DNA of 64,000 bases, taken from Pseudomonas sp. NFR16 (GTDB taxonomy: Bacteria; Pseudomonadota; Gammaproteobacteria; Pseudomonadales; Pseudomonadaceae). Position numbers and translations under genes: made by a program. The notes under the pieces were generated by a model. It was not told the origin of the DNA. It made no database searches and saw nothing but the letters and a program-made list of their open reading frames with translations. Positions 55,401-64,000 of this stretch are shown here, piece by piece (the stretch's first letter is position 1; each line of letters opens with the position of its first letter). The stretch covers positions 1,395,533 to 1,459,532 of the forward strand of contig NZ_FNYJ01000001.1 in the NCBI RefSeq assembly GCF_900108875.1, written 5' to 3'.

Positions 55401-55555
55401 GGGGTGTTACCTCAACAATGGAAATCGACGTTGCCGGTTTGACGATACTGCGATGCAAAAGTGCCATACCGGGACGGCGCAGCGTATCCGATTCTGCGAC
55501 CGGCTTGGCAATGTAGCGGGTCAGTCATCCTCCAAGCCTGTGTCCACGCCCGGCG

Positions 55556-55948
55556 TTACGGTGCGGGGGCGTAGTGCATGTCGCCGTTGCCGAACGACCA
55601 GTTCTCGCGTTTGGTTTCCACCAGGTTGATCCACACATCTTCCTGTCGCAGACCGGTGCGCTCGTGGATCCCCTGCGCCACCGCCTTGTAGAACGCCTTC
55701 TTGACCTCGGTCGTGCGTCCCTCATTCCAGGTGATCTGGATGAACACGATGTCCGGCGTGTAGGTGACGCCCAGATACCCTTCGGCGGGATAGACCAACT
55801 CCTCGGCGGTGTGACGGTGGATGATCTGAAACCGGTCATGCTCGGGCACGCTGGCGGTGGTGCGCATCGCCTGGTAGATGACGTCGCCGATGGCGGCAAT
55901 GGTCTGGGCAGGTGTCTGAGCGGCAACATCGATTCTGACGAGGGGCAT
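55556..55948 (-). CDS. Tautomerase-family protein
   Basis: A 130-residue protein of the tautomerase superfamily in its longer form. It starts MPLVRIDVAAQTP, so Pro2 would be the N-terminal catalytic base after Met removal. TIAAIGDVIYQAMRTTASVPEHDRFQII is the linking helix, and FIQITWNEGRTTEVKKAFYKAVAQGI repeats the fold. Relatives include 4-oxalocrotonate tautomerase- and malonate semialdehyde decarboxylase-like enzymes. Reaction not known. Confidence 0.85.
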   Translation of the reverse strand: MPLVRIDVAAQTPAQTIAAIGDVIYQAMRTTASVPEHDRFQIIHRHTAEELVYPAEGYLGVTYTPDIVFIQITWNEGRTTEVKKAFYKAVAQGIHERTGLRQEDVWINLVETKRENWSFGNGDMHYAPAP

Positions 55949-56191
55949 GATGCGATCCTTTTTTGTGGTTGAAATGGCGGACGTTCTATGTGCGTTACCC
56001 GGCTGCTGATGCCCACACGCTATGCCTGGCGCCGGATTTGAGCAAGCGAATTTAGCGGGCGGTCGTCATCTTGATGGGCGATGCGATCTGCAGCGCATTG
56101 CAGGCCCTATCCCTGAGGAGGATGTACAACAGCAGATGATTCGCGGCAGCCTTGGGCGTAGGGTAGAACCTTTGCGGTGGGGGGCAGGCAA

Positions 56192-57250
56192 ATGAAAAAA
56201 CGAATCGCGCTGGTGCTGGGATCCGGCGGTGCCAGAGGCTATGCGCATATCGGGGTGATCGAAGAACTGGAGCGCCGCGGTTACGACATCGCCTGCATCG
56301 CCGGCTGTTCGATGGGCGCGGTGGTTGGCGGGATTTACGCGGCCGGCAAGCTGCCCGAGTACAAGGCGTGGATCGAGAGCCTCGATTACCTCGATGTGCT
56401 GCGGCTGGTGGACGTGAGTTTCCGCCTGGGCGCCATTCGCGGCGAAAAGGTCTTCGGCAAGATTCGCGAGATCGTCGGCGAGGTCAACATCGAGGACCTG
56501 CGCATTCCCTACACCGCCGTGGCCACCGACCTCACCAACCAACAGGAAATCTGGTTTCAGGAAGGTAATCTGCATTCGGCGATGCGCGCTTCGGCGGCCA
56601 TTCCGAGCCTGTTCACCCCTGTGGTTCAGGGCAATCGCACGCTGGTCGACGGTGGCTTGCTCAACCCGTTGCCGATCGTGCCGGTGGTGTCCAGCCACTG
56701 CGACCTGATCGTTGCGGTCAACCTCAACTCGACCAACCAGAAACATTACCAGTTGCCAGTGATCGAGCGACCGCCCGCGGTGAAGAAGCGCTTCGACAGC
56801 CTGATCAACTCCATCGGCTCGCACCTGCCGTTCCGGCGCAAACTGGAGGTCGCGGGCGGCGACGTGCTGCGGCTGCAGCAGGACAGCCTCAAGGCCACGG
56901 CTGCGACGATCGCCAATCCCTGGTTGGCGGGCGACAGCGAGTCTGCCGATCCTCAGGGCCAGCAACCTGCCGCTGCGCCACAGGCCGCCGGCGCGCCGAA
57001 GTCCGCCAGCGGCTCGATCATCGTCGACAACGTCGGGCCCGCCTCCCTGCTCGACCTGATCAACCAGAGCTTCGAAGTCATGCAGACGTCGTTGGCGCAA
57101 TACAAGATTGCCGGTTATCCGCCGGACATCCTGATCAACGTGCCCAAGCGGGTCTGTCGGTTCTTCGAGTTCTACAAGGCGCCGGAACTGATCGCCCTGG
57201 GTCGGGAAATCGCCCGGGATACGCTGGACCGCTACGAGCGGGAGCATTGA
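56192..57250 (+). CDS. Patatin-like phospholipase (RssA-type)
   Basis: A 352-residue patatin-fold lipase: oxyanion loop LGSGGARGYAHIGVIEELE, nucleophile GCSMG with Ser40, and the Asp of the catalytic dyad in LVDGGLLNPLP (Asp153). A low-complexity linker rich in Pro, Ala and Gln (about 252-275) separates the lipase domain from a C-terminal helical part. There is no signal peptide. ATG 56192 follows AGG and begins with MKKR; an in-frame GTG 15 bases upstream is less likely. Confidence 0.9.
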   Translation: MKKRIALVLGSGGARGYAHIGVIEELERRGYDIACIAGCSMGAVVGGIYAAGKLPEYKAWIESLDYLDVLRLVDVSFRLGAIRGEKVFGKIREIVGEVNIEDLRIPYTAVATDLTNQQEIWFQEGNLHSAMRASAAIPSLFTPVVQGNRTLVDGGLLNPLPIVPVVSSHCDLIVAVNLNSTNQKHYQLPVIERPPAVKKRFDSLINSIGSHLPFRRKLEVAGGDVLRLQQDSLKATAATIANPWLAGDSESADPQGQQPAAAPQAAGAPKSASGSIIVDNVGPASLLDLINQSFEVMQTSLAQYKIAGYPPDILINVPKRVCRFFEFYKAPELIALGREIARDTLDRYEREH

Positions 57251-57274
57251 GCGTCCCGGCCGTGGCGACGCGCA

Positions 57275-57964
57275 TCAGCCTTCCATCAACCGATACCCCA
57301 CGCCCGCCTCGGTGACGATGAAGCGTGGCGCGGCCGGATCGTCCGCCAGTTTCTGACGGAGGTGGCCGACCACGATGCGCAGGTAATGGGTGTCCTCCAC
57401 ATGGGTCGGGCCCCAGATGTCCTTGAGCAGTTGCTGCTGGGTGATGACGCGGCCCGGATGCCGTGCCAGTTGAGCCAGCACCGCATATTCTTTGCGAGTC
57501 AGCGCGACTTCAACGCCGTCCAGCGACACCCGCCGATACGCCAGATCGACCGTCAGCGGCCCGATCACCAGCGCCGCTTCCACTTTCCCGCTCTCCGGCG
57601 CCTGACGCAACAACGCGCGGATGCGCGCCAGAAACTCCTGAATGCCGAACGGTTTGGTCACGTAGTCGTTGGCGCCGGAGTCCAGCGCACGCACCTTCTC
57701 GCCTTCGCTGGCGCGCACCGACAACACCAGCACCGGCACCGCCGACCACTCGCGGAACTGGCTCAGCACATCCTGGCCGTCCATGTCGGGCAAGCCCAGG
57801 TCCAGCACCAGCAGATCGGGTTTGTTCAGCGCCGCTTGCGTCAGACCTTCACTGCCAGTGCCGGCTTCGAGCACTTTGTAGCCTTGTGATGCGAGGCTGA
57901 TCCGCAGGAATTTGCGAATCTGCGGCTCGTCATCGATCACCAGAATGGTCGCCGTCTGGCTCAT
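57275..57964 (-). CDS. kdpE: KdpE response regulator
   Basis: A 229-residue OmpR-type regulator. The receiver has the acidic pair in VIDDEP, the phosphoacceptor Asp55 in LLVLDLGLPDMDG, and Lys in VTKPFGIQE. The C-terminal winged helix has LTRKEYAVLAQLARHPGRVITQQQLLKDIWG. It activates kdpFABC when potassium is low. It lies 57 bases after kdpD. Confidence 0.96.
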   Translation of the reverse strand: MSQTATILVIDDEPQIRKFLRISLASQGYKVLEAGTGSEGLTQAALNKPDLLVLDLGLPDMDGQDVLSQFREWSAVPVLVLSVRASEGEKVRALDSGANDYVTKPFGIQEFLARIRALLRQAPESGKVEAALVIGPLTVDLAYRRVSLDGVEVALTRKEYAVLAQLARHPGRVITQQQLLKDIWGPTHVEDTHYLRIVVGHLRQKLADDPAAPRFIVTEAGVGYRLMEG

Positions 57965-58021
57965 GCTTTTCCCGTTACTCGTCAGATTCGATTTTAAAAC
58001 AGCAGCGTACCCGGCAAACGA

Positions 58022-60679
58022 TCAGACCGCCTGCTCGATTTCAGCCTGAGGCTGCGCCTGCAGCGGCAAATGCAGGCTGATGCACGTGCCGCGGCCTTCG
58101 ATGCCGTCCGCGACACTGATGCGTCCGCCATGGGCGCCGACCATGCCCTGACAGATCGCCAGCCCGAGCCCTGTGCCCTGCCCGCCCCGGTCGCCGCGTG
58201 CAGCGGTGTAAAACATGTCGAAAATCTTCGCCCGCTCGTCTTCGGGAATGCCCGGCCCTTCGTCGCTGACGGCGAACACCAGTTCGTCGGCCTCGACCCG
58301 CACGGCCATCTGCAGGCGACCGTGAACCGGCGAAAAGCGTGCGGCATTTTCCAGCACGTTGATCAGCGCCTGCTCGATCAGCGCGGCATGCACATAGAGC
58401 AGCGGCAGCTCAAGCGGCACATCGGTCTCGATGTGCAGCGGCGCCAGCACCGCGCGCAGTCGATTCAGCGCACTGCCGACGATGTCTCCGGGCGATACCC
58501 AGTCGCGCGCCAGCTTCAATGCGCCGTGGCCCAGGCGGGTCATGTCCAGCAGGTTCTGAATGTAACGATCCAGCCGCTCGGCCTCGTCGCGCGTGCCCTC
58601 GAGCAACTCGCGCCGGTCTTCCAGCGGGATCGCTTCACCCAATGCCAACAGGCTGTCGATGCTGCCGCGCATGGCCGTCAACGGGGTGCGCAGGTCGTGT
58701 GACACCGAAGCCAGCAACGCGCTGCGCAGCTGTTCGGTTTCGCCGTGCAGACGCGCGGCCTCCAGATCCTGCGCCAGGCGTGCCCGCGCCAGCGCCTGCC
58801 CGAGCGGCTGACTGAGTGCGCCCAGCAGGCGCCGACGCTGGGGGCTGAAGCTCTGCCCGTCTCGCGGCCTGACGCCGAGCAGCGCCAAGGGTGCATCGTC
58901 GACCCACAATGGCAGCCACCACCAATTGCCCGACGGCAGCGTGCCGGTGCCCCGACCTGCCGGCTGGCCGTGCTGCCAGGCCCAGTCGGCGGCCGCGCGC
59001 TCGGACCCGGAAAACTCCAGCGAGCCCCCGACTTCGATTTTCCAGCCCTGCTGACCATCGCGGTCCAGCACGCAGATCTGCAATTCGCGCCAGTCGGCCA
59101 GATGGTGCTCCGCCGCGCTGAGCACTGCCTGACGATCGGTGGCGGCGGTCAGGCGCTTGGACAGGTCAAGCAGCTCGCTGGTCTCTTCCTGAGTGTCGCG
59201 CAACGCCTGCAGCTGACGCCGCTGGCGAGCGGCGAGATTGCCGGTCAGCGCCGCCATCAACAGGAAAAACAACAGCGTCAGCACGTCTTCTTCGCGCTGG
59301 ATGCTCAAGGAAAAGTTGGGCGGTATGAACAGAAAGTCATAGGCCAGAAACGACAGCACCGAGCAGACCATCGCAGGGCCCACGCTGCTGCGCACCGCCA
59401 CCAGCAGCACGGCCGCGAGAAACACCAGCGAGATATTCGGCAGCGCGAGGACGCTGGACACCGCCCATGCCAGCGCACTGGCCCCCACCGTGGCCAGCAC
59501 GGCCAGCAGATAATCGAACCAGACGAGTGGGTGCGGTGAAGCCGAGCGGGCCTGATCGGGCCGCGCTTCGCTGTCGAGCACGTTAATCTCAAGGCCGTGG
59601 GCGTTGCGCAGCAGTCGCGAGGCCAGGCCGCCACCGAACAGCCGACGGCGCAGCAACGGCCGCGACTGACCGACCAGCACCAGACTGGCGCGGCGCTCAG
59701 CGGCATGCTGGATGAGAGCTTTCGCCACCTCGGGCGCACGCAGCACCACGACTTCTCCGCCCAGCCGCTCGGCGAGCTGCTGCGCACTCTGCAGGCGAGC
59801 GCGTGCCAGTTCGTCGAAGAAGCGGCCGTTGTCGACGTGCACCAGACTCCACGGCAGGTGCCGCCGCTGAGCGACCCGGCTGGCGTGGCGCACCAGTCGG
59901 TCGGCCTGATCGTCGCCGTCGATGCCCACCAGCAAACGGCCTCGCACCGCAGGCGCGGCCTGCCCCATCTGGCGATAGCCCAGCGCAAGATCGTTGTCCA
60001 CCTGAGCGGCCGCCGTCTGCATCGCCAGCTCGCGCAACGCCGTCAGATTGGTCTGGGTGAAAAACGCGTCGATGGCCGCCCTCGCCTGCTCGGGCACGTA
60101 GACCTTGCCATCGCGCAGACGCTCCAGCAGTTCGCGCGGCGGCAGGTCGATCAGCACCAGTTCGTAGGCTTCCTGCAGCACCCAGTCGGGCAGCGTTTCG
60201 CGCACCTGCACGCCGGTGATGCCGCGAACCTGATCGTTGAGGCTTTCCAGATGCTGCACATTGACCGTGGTGTAAACGTCAATGCCGGCCGACAACAGCT
60301 CCTGAATGTCCTGCCAGCGCTTGGCGTGTCGGCTGCCGGGGGCGTTGGTGTGCGCCAGTTCGTCGACCAGCACCAGTTTGGGCCGGGCCAGCAGCAGGCC
60401 GTCCAGGTCCATTTCTTCGAGCATCACGCCGCGGTATTCGCTACGCAGCATCGGCTGCTGAGGCAGGCCGACGAGCAAGGACTCGGTTTCGGCGCGGCCG
60501 TGGGTTTCGACCACGCCCACGCGCAGCACCACGCCCTGGCGCAGTTGCGTGTGGGCGGCCTGGAGCATGGCGTAGGTCTTGCCCACGCCCGGCGCTGCGC
60601 CCAGGAACACTTTCAACCGGCCCCGGTCGTCCCGGGGCAGATCGGCCAGCAAAGCGTCCGCGCGGCTGTTTGAGTTCAC
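58022..60679 (-). CDS. kdpD: KdpD sensor histidine kinase
   Basis: An 885-residue sensor. N-terminal KdpD domain with Walker A LGAAPGVGKTYAM (about 25-37) and the GRAETESLLVGLPQ and DELAHTN region. A universal-stress-like domain follows, then four membrane helices (about 405-485), a GAF-like part, the phosphoacceptor His near residue 660 in SHDLRTPLTAM, and the kinase motifs NVLENAARFSP, DEGPGIPED and GTGLGLAI. The start is GTG 60679 with AGGA eight bases upstream; the frame stays open upstream but reads through the REPIN, so I reject that extension. Confidence 0.94.
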   Translation of the reverse strand: MNSNSRADALLADLPRDDRGRLKVFLGAAPGVGKTYAMLQAAHTQLRQGVVLRVGVVETHGRAETESLLVGLPQQPMLRSEYRGVMLEEMDLDGLLLARPKLVLVDELAHTNAPGSRHAKRWQDIQELLSAGIDVYTTVNVQHLESLNDQVRGITGVQVRETLPDWVLQEAYELVLIDLPPRELLERLRDGKVYVPEQARAAIDAFFTQTNLTALRELAMQTAAAQVDNDLALGYRQMGQAAPAVRGRLLVGIDGDDQADRLVRHASRVAQRRHLPWSLVHVDNGRFFDELARARLQSAQQLAERLGGEVVVLRAPEVAKALIQHAAERRASLVLVGQSRPLLRRRLFGGGLASRLLRNAHGLEINVLDSEARPDQARSASPHPLVWFDYLLAVLATVGASALAWAVSSVLALPNISLVFLAAVLLVAVRSSVGPAMVCSVLSFLAYDFLFIPPNFSLSIQREEDVLTLLFFLLMAALTGNLAARQRRQLQALRDTQEETSELLDLSKRLTAATDRQAVLSAAEHHLADWRELQICVLDRDGQQGWKIEVGGSLEFSGSERAAADWAWQHGQPAGRGTGTLPSGNWWWLPLWVDDAPLALLGVRPRDGQSFSPQRRRLLGALSQPLGQALARARLAQDLEAARLHGETEQLRSALLASVSHDLRTPLTAMRGSIDSLLALGEAIPLEDRRELLEGTRDEAERLDRYIQNLLDMTRLGHGALKLARDWVSPGDIVGSALNRLRAVLAPLHIETDVPLELPLLYVHAALIEQALINVLENAARFSPVHGRLQMAVRVEADELVFAVSDEGPGIPEDERAKIFDMFYTAARGDRGGQGTGLGLAICQGMVGAHGGRISVADGIEGRGTCISLHLPLQAQPQAEIEQAV

Positions 60680-60745
60680 GAAGATAATCCTGTTGCGTTG
60701 TCGCGATTCAAAGTGTGCTTCCCGGTGCCTGACAAAAAATAAATG

Positions 60746-60836
60746 GTGGCAGCGAGCTTGATCGCGAAGAGGCCAGTGCATTCAGCAAAAAATGTGTCGC
60801 CTGAACCTTAGTCTTCGCGAGCAAGCTCGCTGCCAC
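60746..60836. repeat. REPIN between kdpC and kdpD
   Basis: Two inverted REP sequences: GTGGCAGCGAGCTTGATCGC onward (60746-60769) and its near-complement ending GCAAGCTCGCTGCCAC (60813-60836). The 91-bp element sits in the 185-bp gap between the structural kdp genes and kdpDE. As a strong hairpin it could lower readthrough or stabilise the upstream mRNA. Confidence 0.8.
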
Positions 60837-60864
60837 TGGCTGCCTTGTACAGTGACTCTGCCAA

Positions 60865-61434
60865 TCAATTCACGACTTTGCCAGACGTCAATGCTTCCAG
60901 GCTCTGGTTCAGCGCCAGCACATTGACCACGGGCGGGCCGATCAGCGGGTTGTAGGTGTTGGCCGCGATGAGCTTGTGCACCGAATCGCCTGGCAGATGA
61001 CGCGCCGCCGCAATCCGCGCCACCTGATAATCCGCCGCCTCTGGTGACAGGTGCGGGTCCAGACCGCTGCCGGAGGTGGTCAGCAGGTTCAGCGGCACCG
61101 GGCCCTGGTTATCGACCTTCTGCTTCGCTGCCTCGTCGCCGATGCGTGTCGCCAGCGCCGGGTTGCTTGGCGACAGGTTGCTCGCCCCGCTCGCGACGGT
61201 GGCATAAGCGCCGGCGGACGGACGCGGATGAAACCATTGTTCGCCGCTGAAATCCTGCGCAATCAGCTCCGAGCCCCGGACTTTGTCCTGATCGTCGTAC
61301 ACCAGGCTGCCGTTGGCCTGCTCCGGGAAAGCCACTTGCGCAACACCGGTGACCATCAGCGGATAAGCCACGCCGGTGATCAGGGTCATCAGAACGATCA
61401 GGCTCACGGCCGGACGCAATACACTGGACATCAT
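60865..61434 (-). CDS. kdpC: Potassium-transporting ATPase subunit KdpC
   Basis: A 189-residue protein with one N-terminal membrane helix (about 8-28: [20 protein letters not shown]) and a periplasmic part including [18 protein letters not shown] and [18 protein letters not shown], both KdpC hallmarks. It helps ion loading in the KdpFABC pump. The start may be either of two adjacent ATG codons. Confidence 0.95.
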   Translation of the reverse strand: MMSSVLRPAVSLIVLMTLITGVAYPLMVTGVAQVAFPEQANGSLVYDDQDKVRGSELIAQDFSGEQWFHPRPSAGAYATVASGASNLSPSNPALATRIGDEAAKQKVDNQGPVPLNLLTTSGSGLDPHLSPEAADYQVARIAAARHLPGDSVHKLIAANTYNPLIGPPVVNVLALNQSLEALTSGKVVN

Positions 61435-61494
61435 TCATTCCTCATTCGAAAAAGGTGACTGCGGGCATGGGCCGCCCGCAGTGCAGGCAGTCGG

Positions 61495-63564
61495 TCAAAC
61501 CAGATGCAACGCCGTCAGCAGCAGGTCGATGGCTTTGATCCCCACGAACGGCACGACGATCCCGCCCAGCCCGTAGACCAGCAGGTTGCGTCGCAGAAGG
61601 TGCGCCGCGCTGGCCGCCTGCACGCGCACGCCACGCAGTGCCAGTGGAATCAGCACCACGATGATCAACGCGTTGAAGACGATCGCCGAGAGAATCGCGC
61701 TCTGCGGGCTGGCCAGGTGCATGATGTTGAGCACACCCAGTTGCGGATAGATGGCCGCGAACAGCGCCGGCAGGATCGCGAAGTATTTCGCCACGTCGTT
61801 GGCAATCGAGAACGTGGTCAGCGCGCCGCGGGTAACCAGCAACTCCTTGCCGATCTGCACCACGTCGAGCAGCTTGGTCGGATCGCTGTCCAGATCCACC
61901 ATATTCGCCGCTTCGCGTGCAGCCTGAGTGCCATCGTTCATCGCCATGCCGACGTCAGCCTGGGCCAGTGCGGGGGCGTCGTTGGCGCCGTCGCCGCACA
62001 TCGCCACCAGACGGCCGTCGTTCTGTTCCTGACGAATGCGCTCGAGTTTCTTCTCCGGCGTGGCCTCGGCGATGACGTCGTCGACGCCCGCTTCGGCAGC
62101 AATCGCAGCAGCGGTCAGCGGGTTATCGCCCGTCACCATCACCGTGCGGATCCCCAACTTGCGCAACTCGTCGAACCGCTCGCGAATCCCCGGCTTGACC
62201 ACGTCCTTGAGATGAACGGCGCCCAACAGCTTGCCGTCGCCGCACACCAGCAGCGGCGTGCCACCGGTCTTGGCGATCTTGTCGATCTCGCGGGACAGGG
62301 TCAGCGGCAGATCGGCGCGGTCGCGGCCGAGGAACTTGAGCAGTGAATCGACCGCCCCCTTGCGGTACACGCGGCCATCGTAGTCGATGCCGGACAGGCG
62401 CGTTTCGGCGCTGAACGGCACCGCCGTCACCTGACCGGGCGATGGCTCGTTCATCGGGTGCAGCGCGCGCAGGTATTCGACGATCGACTTGCCTTCGGCG
62501 GTGTCGTCGGCCAGCGAGGCCAGCAATGTGCCTTCGGCCAGCTCCTTGGCGCTCACGCCGGGCGCGGCATAGACCGCGGCGCAGCGACGGTTGCCGAACG
62601 TGATGGTGCCGGTCTTGTCCAGCAGCAGCACATGGACGTCGCCCGCGGCCTCCACCGCGCGGCCGGATTTGGCGATGACGTTCAGGCGCACCAGACGGTC
62701 CATGCCTGCAATGCCGATCGCCGACAGCAGCCCGCCGATGGTGGTCGGAATCAGCGTGACCAGCAGCGCCACCAGAAACACCAGCGGCAGGCTGCCGCCG
62801 GCAAAGTGGGCGAACGGCTGGAGGGTGACGACCACCAGCAGGAAAATCAGGGTCAGGCCGATAAGCAGGATGTCCAGCGCCACCTCGTTGGGGGTTTTCT
62901 GGCGCTTGGCGCCTTCAACCAGCGCGATCATGCGGTCCAGCGTCGACTCGCCGGGATTGGCGCTGATCCGCACCAGCAACCAGTCGGACACCAGCCGGGT
63001 ATTGCCGGTGACCGCCGAGCGGTCGCCGCCGGACTCGCGGATCACCGGCGCGGATTCACCCGTGATCGCGGCTTCGTTGACCGCTGCGATGCCTTCGATG
63101 ACCTCGCCGTCACCGGGAATCAACTCCCCCGCTTCGACGCGCACCACGTCACCCTTGCGCAACGTGCTGGCGTTGACCATCAGAAAGCCGCCCGTCGCGC
63201 CTTTGAGTCGAGCCTTGAGGCCGTCCGTTCCGGCTTTCAGGCTGTCGGCGCGGGCCTTGCCGCGCCCTTCAGCCAAGGCTTCGGCGAAGTTGGCGAACAG
63301 CACGGTAAACCACAGCCAGACCGCAATCTGCACAGCGACGAAGGTCGGCACGGCCGGATTGGGGATCAGGCACAGAATCGTGGTGAGGATGGCGGTCAGT
63401 TCGACCACCAGCATGACCGGTGCGCGTTGCAGCTGACGGGGGTCGAGCTTGACGAACGCCTGAATCAACGCCGGGCGCCAGAGGTCACCGAACCCGGTCT
63501 TGACCGGCTCGGCCGCGGCCGGCGCGTGCACAGTGTTTTTGGTCACAGGAGCTTGCATATTCAT
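61495..63564 (-). CDS. kdpB: Potassium-transporting ATPase ATP-binding subunit KdpB
   Basis: A 689-residue P-type ATPase. The actuator loop has TGESAPV; the phosphorylation site is [12 protein letters not shown] with Asp316; the nucleotide domain has [12 protein letters not shown]; the hinge has [16 protein letters not shown]. Membrane helices match KdpB. The start is ATG 63564 with GAGG seven bases upstream; an in-frame TTG six bases earlier is rejected. It hydrolyses ATP to drive K+ uptake through KdpA. Confidence 0.96.
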   Translation of the reverse strand: MNMQAPVTKNTVHAPAAAEPVKTGFGDLWRPALIQAFVKLDPRQLQRAPVMLVVELTAILTTILCLIPNPAVPTFVAVQIAVWLWFTVLFANFAEALAEGRGKARADSLKAGTDGLKARLKGATGGFLMVNASTLRKGDVVRVEAGELIPGDGEVIEGIAAVNEAAITGESAPVIRESGGDRSAVTGNTRLVSDWLLVRISANPGESTLDRMIALVEGAKRQKTPNEVALDILLIGLTLIFLLVVVTLQPFAHFAGGSLPLVFLVALLVTLIPTTIGGLLSAIGIAGMDRLVRLNVIAKSGRAVEAAGDVHVLLLDKTGTITFGNRRCAAVYAAPGVSAKELAEGTLLASLADDTAEGKSIVEYLRALHPMNEPSPGQVTAVPFSAETRLSGIDYDGRVYRKGAVDSLLKFLGRDRADLPLTLSREIDKIAKTGGTPLLVCGDGKLLGAVHLKDVVKPGIRERFDELRKLGIRTVMVTGDNPLTAAAIAAEAGVDDVIAEATPEKKLERIRQEQNDGRLVAMCGDGANDAPALAQADVGMAMNDGTQAAREAANMVDLDSDPTKLLDVVQIGKELLVTRGALTTFSIANDVAKYFAILPALFAAIYPQLGVLNIMHLASPQSAILSAIVFNALIIVVLIPLALRGVRVQAASAAHLLRRNLLVYGLGGIVVPFVGIKAIDLLLTALHLV

Positions 63565-63573
63565 GATCAATCC

Positions 63574-64000
63574 TCAGAAGCCCAGGCTCAGATGTTCGGC
63601 AATCGGTCCTAACGCCAGCGTCGGCAGGAACGTCAGGCCGCCCACCAACAGAATCGTCACGGTCAGCAACGTGACGAACAGCGGGCCATGGGTGGGAAAG
63701 CTGTTGAGCCCCAGCGGCGCGGTCTTCTTCGCCCCCAGACTGCCCGCCAGCGCCAGCACCGGCAGGATGTAGCCGAAGCGGCCAATGAACATCGACAGGC
63801 TCAGCATCAGGTTGTGGAACAGCGTGTTCGCACTGAAACCGCCGAATGCCGAGCCGTTGTTCGCGGTGGCCGAGGTGTAGGTGTAAAGCAGCTGGCTGAA
63901 GCCATGGGCGCCCGGGTTGCTCACCGAACCGGCAGGCCCTGGCAACGAGGCCGCCAGCGCGCCGAACACCAGCACGCCGACCGGCATCACGATCAGCGTC
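63574..64000 (-). CDS. kdpA: Potassium-transporting ATPase subunit KdpA, 3' part
   Basis: The C-terminal ~140 residues of KdpA; the gene continues past the window edge, so the first Met seen here is internal. TYTSATANNGSAFGGFSANT is the last selectivity-filter repeat with its conserved Gly residues, and GLGSLGAKKTA-like AGSLGAKKTAPLG and THGPLFVTLL are typical. It forms the K+ channel of the pump. kdpF and the kdp promoter must lie outside. Confidence 0.95.
   Translation of the reverse strand, partial: TLIVMPVGVLVFGALAASLPGPAGSVSNPGAHGFSQLLYTYTSATANNGSAFGGFSANTLFHNLMLSLSMFIGRFGYILPVLALAGSLGAKKTAPLGLNSFPTHGPLFVTLLTVTILLVGGLTFLPTLALGPIAEHLSLGF

Noticed and set aside
58070..60673. Several long plus-strand frames
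   Set aside because: Antisense to kdpD; composition biased to Arg, Gln and His with no domain pattern.

Overview
The window is 64 kb of GC-rich bacterial chromosome that reads as Pseudomonas (fluorescens/syringae lineage). The support is an OprD-family porin, REP/REPIN palindromes of the type typical of this genus, DNA polymerase II, a kdp system with a long KdpD, and a type VI secretion (T6SS) lipase-effector island. Genes are densely packed on both strands. I see no rRNA, tRNA, CRISPR array, transposase or prophage.

Layout. 1-5291: T6SS effector island. It holds the 3' end of one DUF2235 (Tle-type) lipase gene, a short relic of another, a DUF3304-like candidate immunity gene, an intact DUF2235 lipase, a META-type lipoprotein, a Tla3/DUF2875-like adaptor and a PAAR tip protein. 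5574-10362: a LysR regulator and a compact pstSCAB operon with a PHO-box-like site and no phoU. 10718-15055: an MFS transporter, a family III CoA-transferase and a crotonase form one operon. A divergent FCD-type GntR regulator faces it across a paired dyad operator. 15169-18700: a Gly-rich exported protein, an ABM-like protein, an OprD porin, a cupin and a small hypothetical. 18742-24890: a sugar or polyol ABC importer (ATPase, permease, binding protein), a LacI regulator and a FGGY kinase. 25224-35164: a catabolic module consisting of a LivK-like binding protein, LivH, a single 830-aa LivM-LivG-LivF fusion and a cytosine-deaminase-like amidohydrolase, then a REPIN tandem array, a GntR/FCD regulator and a gamma-glutamyltransferase-like enzyme. 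35267-44684: polB, an M20 peptidase, an aminotransferase, a LysR regulator, a quinone reductase-like enzyme, a PI-PLC-X protein and DoxX. 44793-50149: an MltF-like transglycosylase, tatD, a chemoreceptor, a small membrane protein and a thioesterase. 50250-57250: CHAD, a MoxR-DUF58-TgpA cluster, a lipoprotein, a tautomerase and a patatin. 57275-64000: kdpE, kdpD, a REPIN, kdpC, kdpB and the 3' part of kdpA.

The strongest inferred system is the 25.7-35.2 kb module. The promoter regions of the liv-type operon and of the gamma-glutamyltransferase gene, 9.4 kb apart, each carry two GCTAGC-centred palindromes exactly 21 bp apart. This suggests one regulon, probably run by the GntR protein encoded just downstream of the transferase. 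Its transporter packs the second permease and both ATPases into one polypeptide, and its motif changes predict one canonical and one degenerate ATP site. The T6SS island shows how lipase effector genes duplicate and decay: a 366-bp 3' copy differs at only 13 positions and is followed directly by a 48-bp relic from the middle of the same gene. All functions are read from sequence and family knowledge; no search was run.
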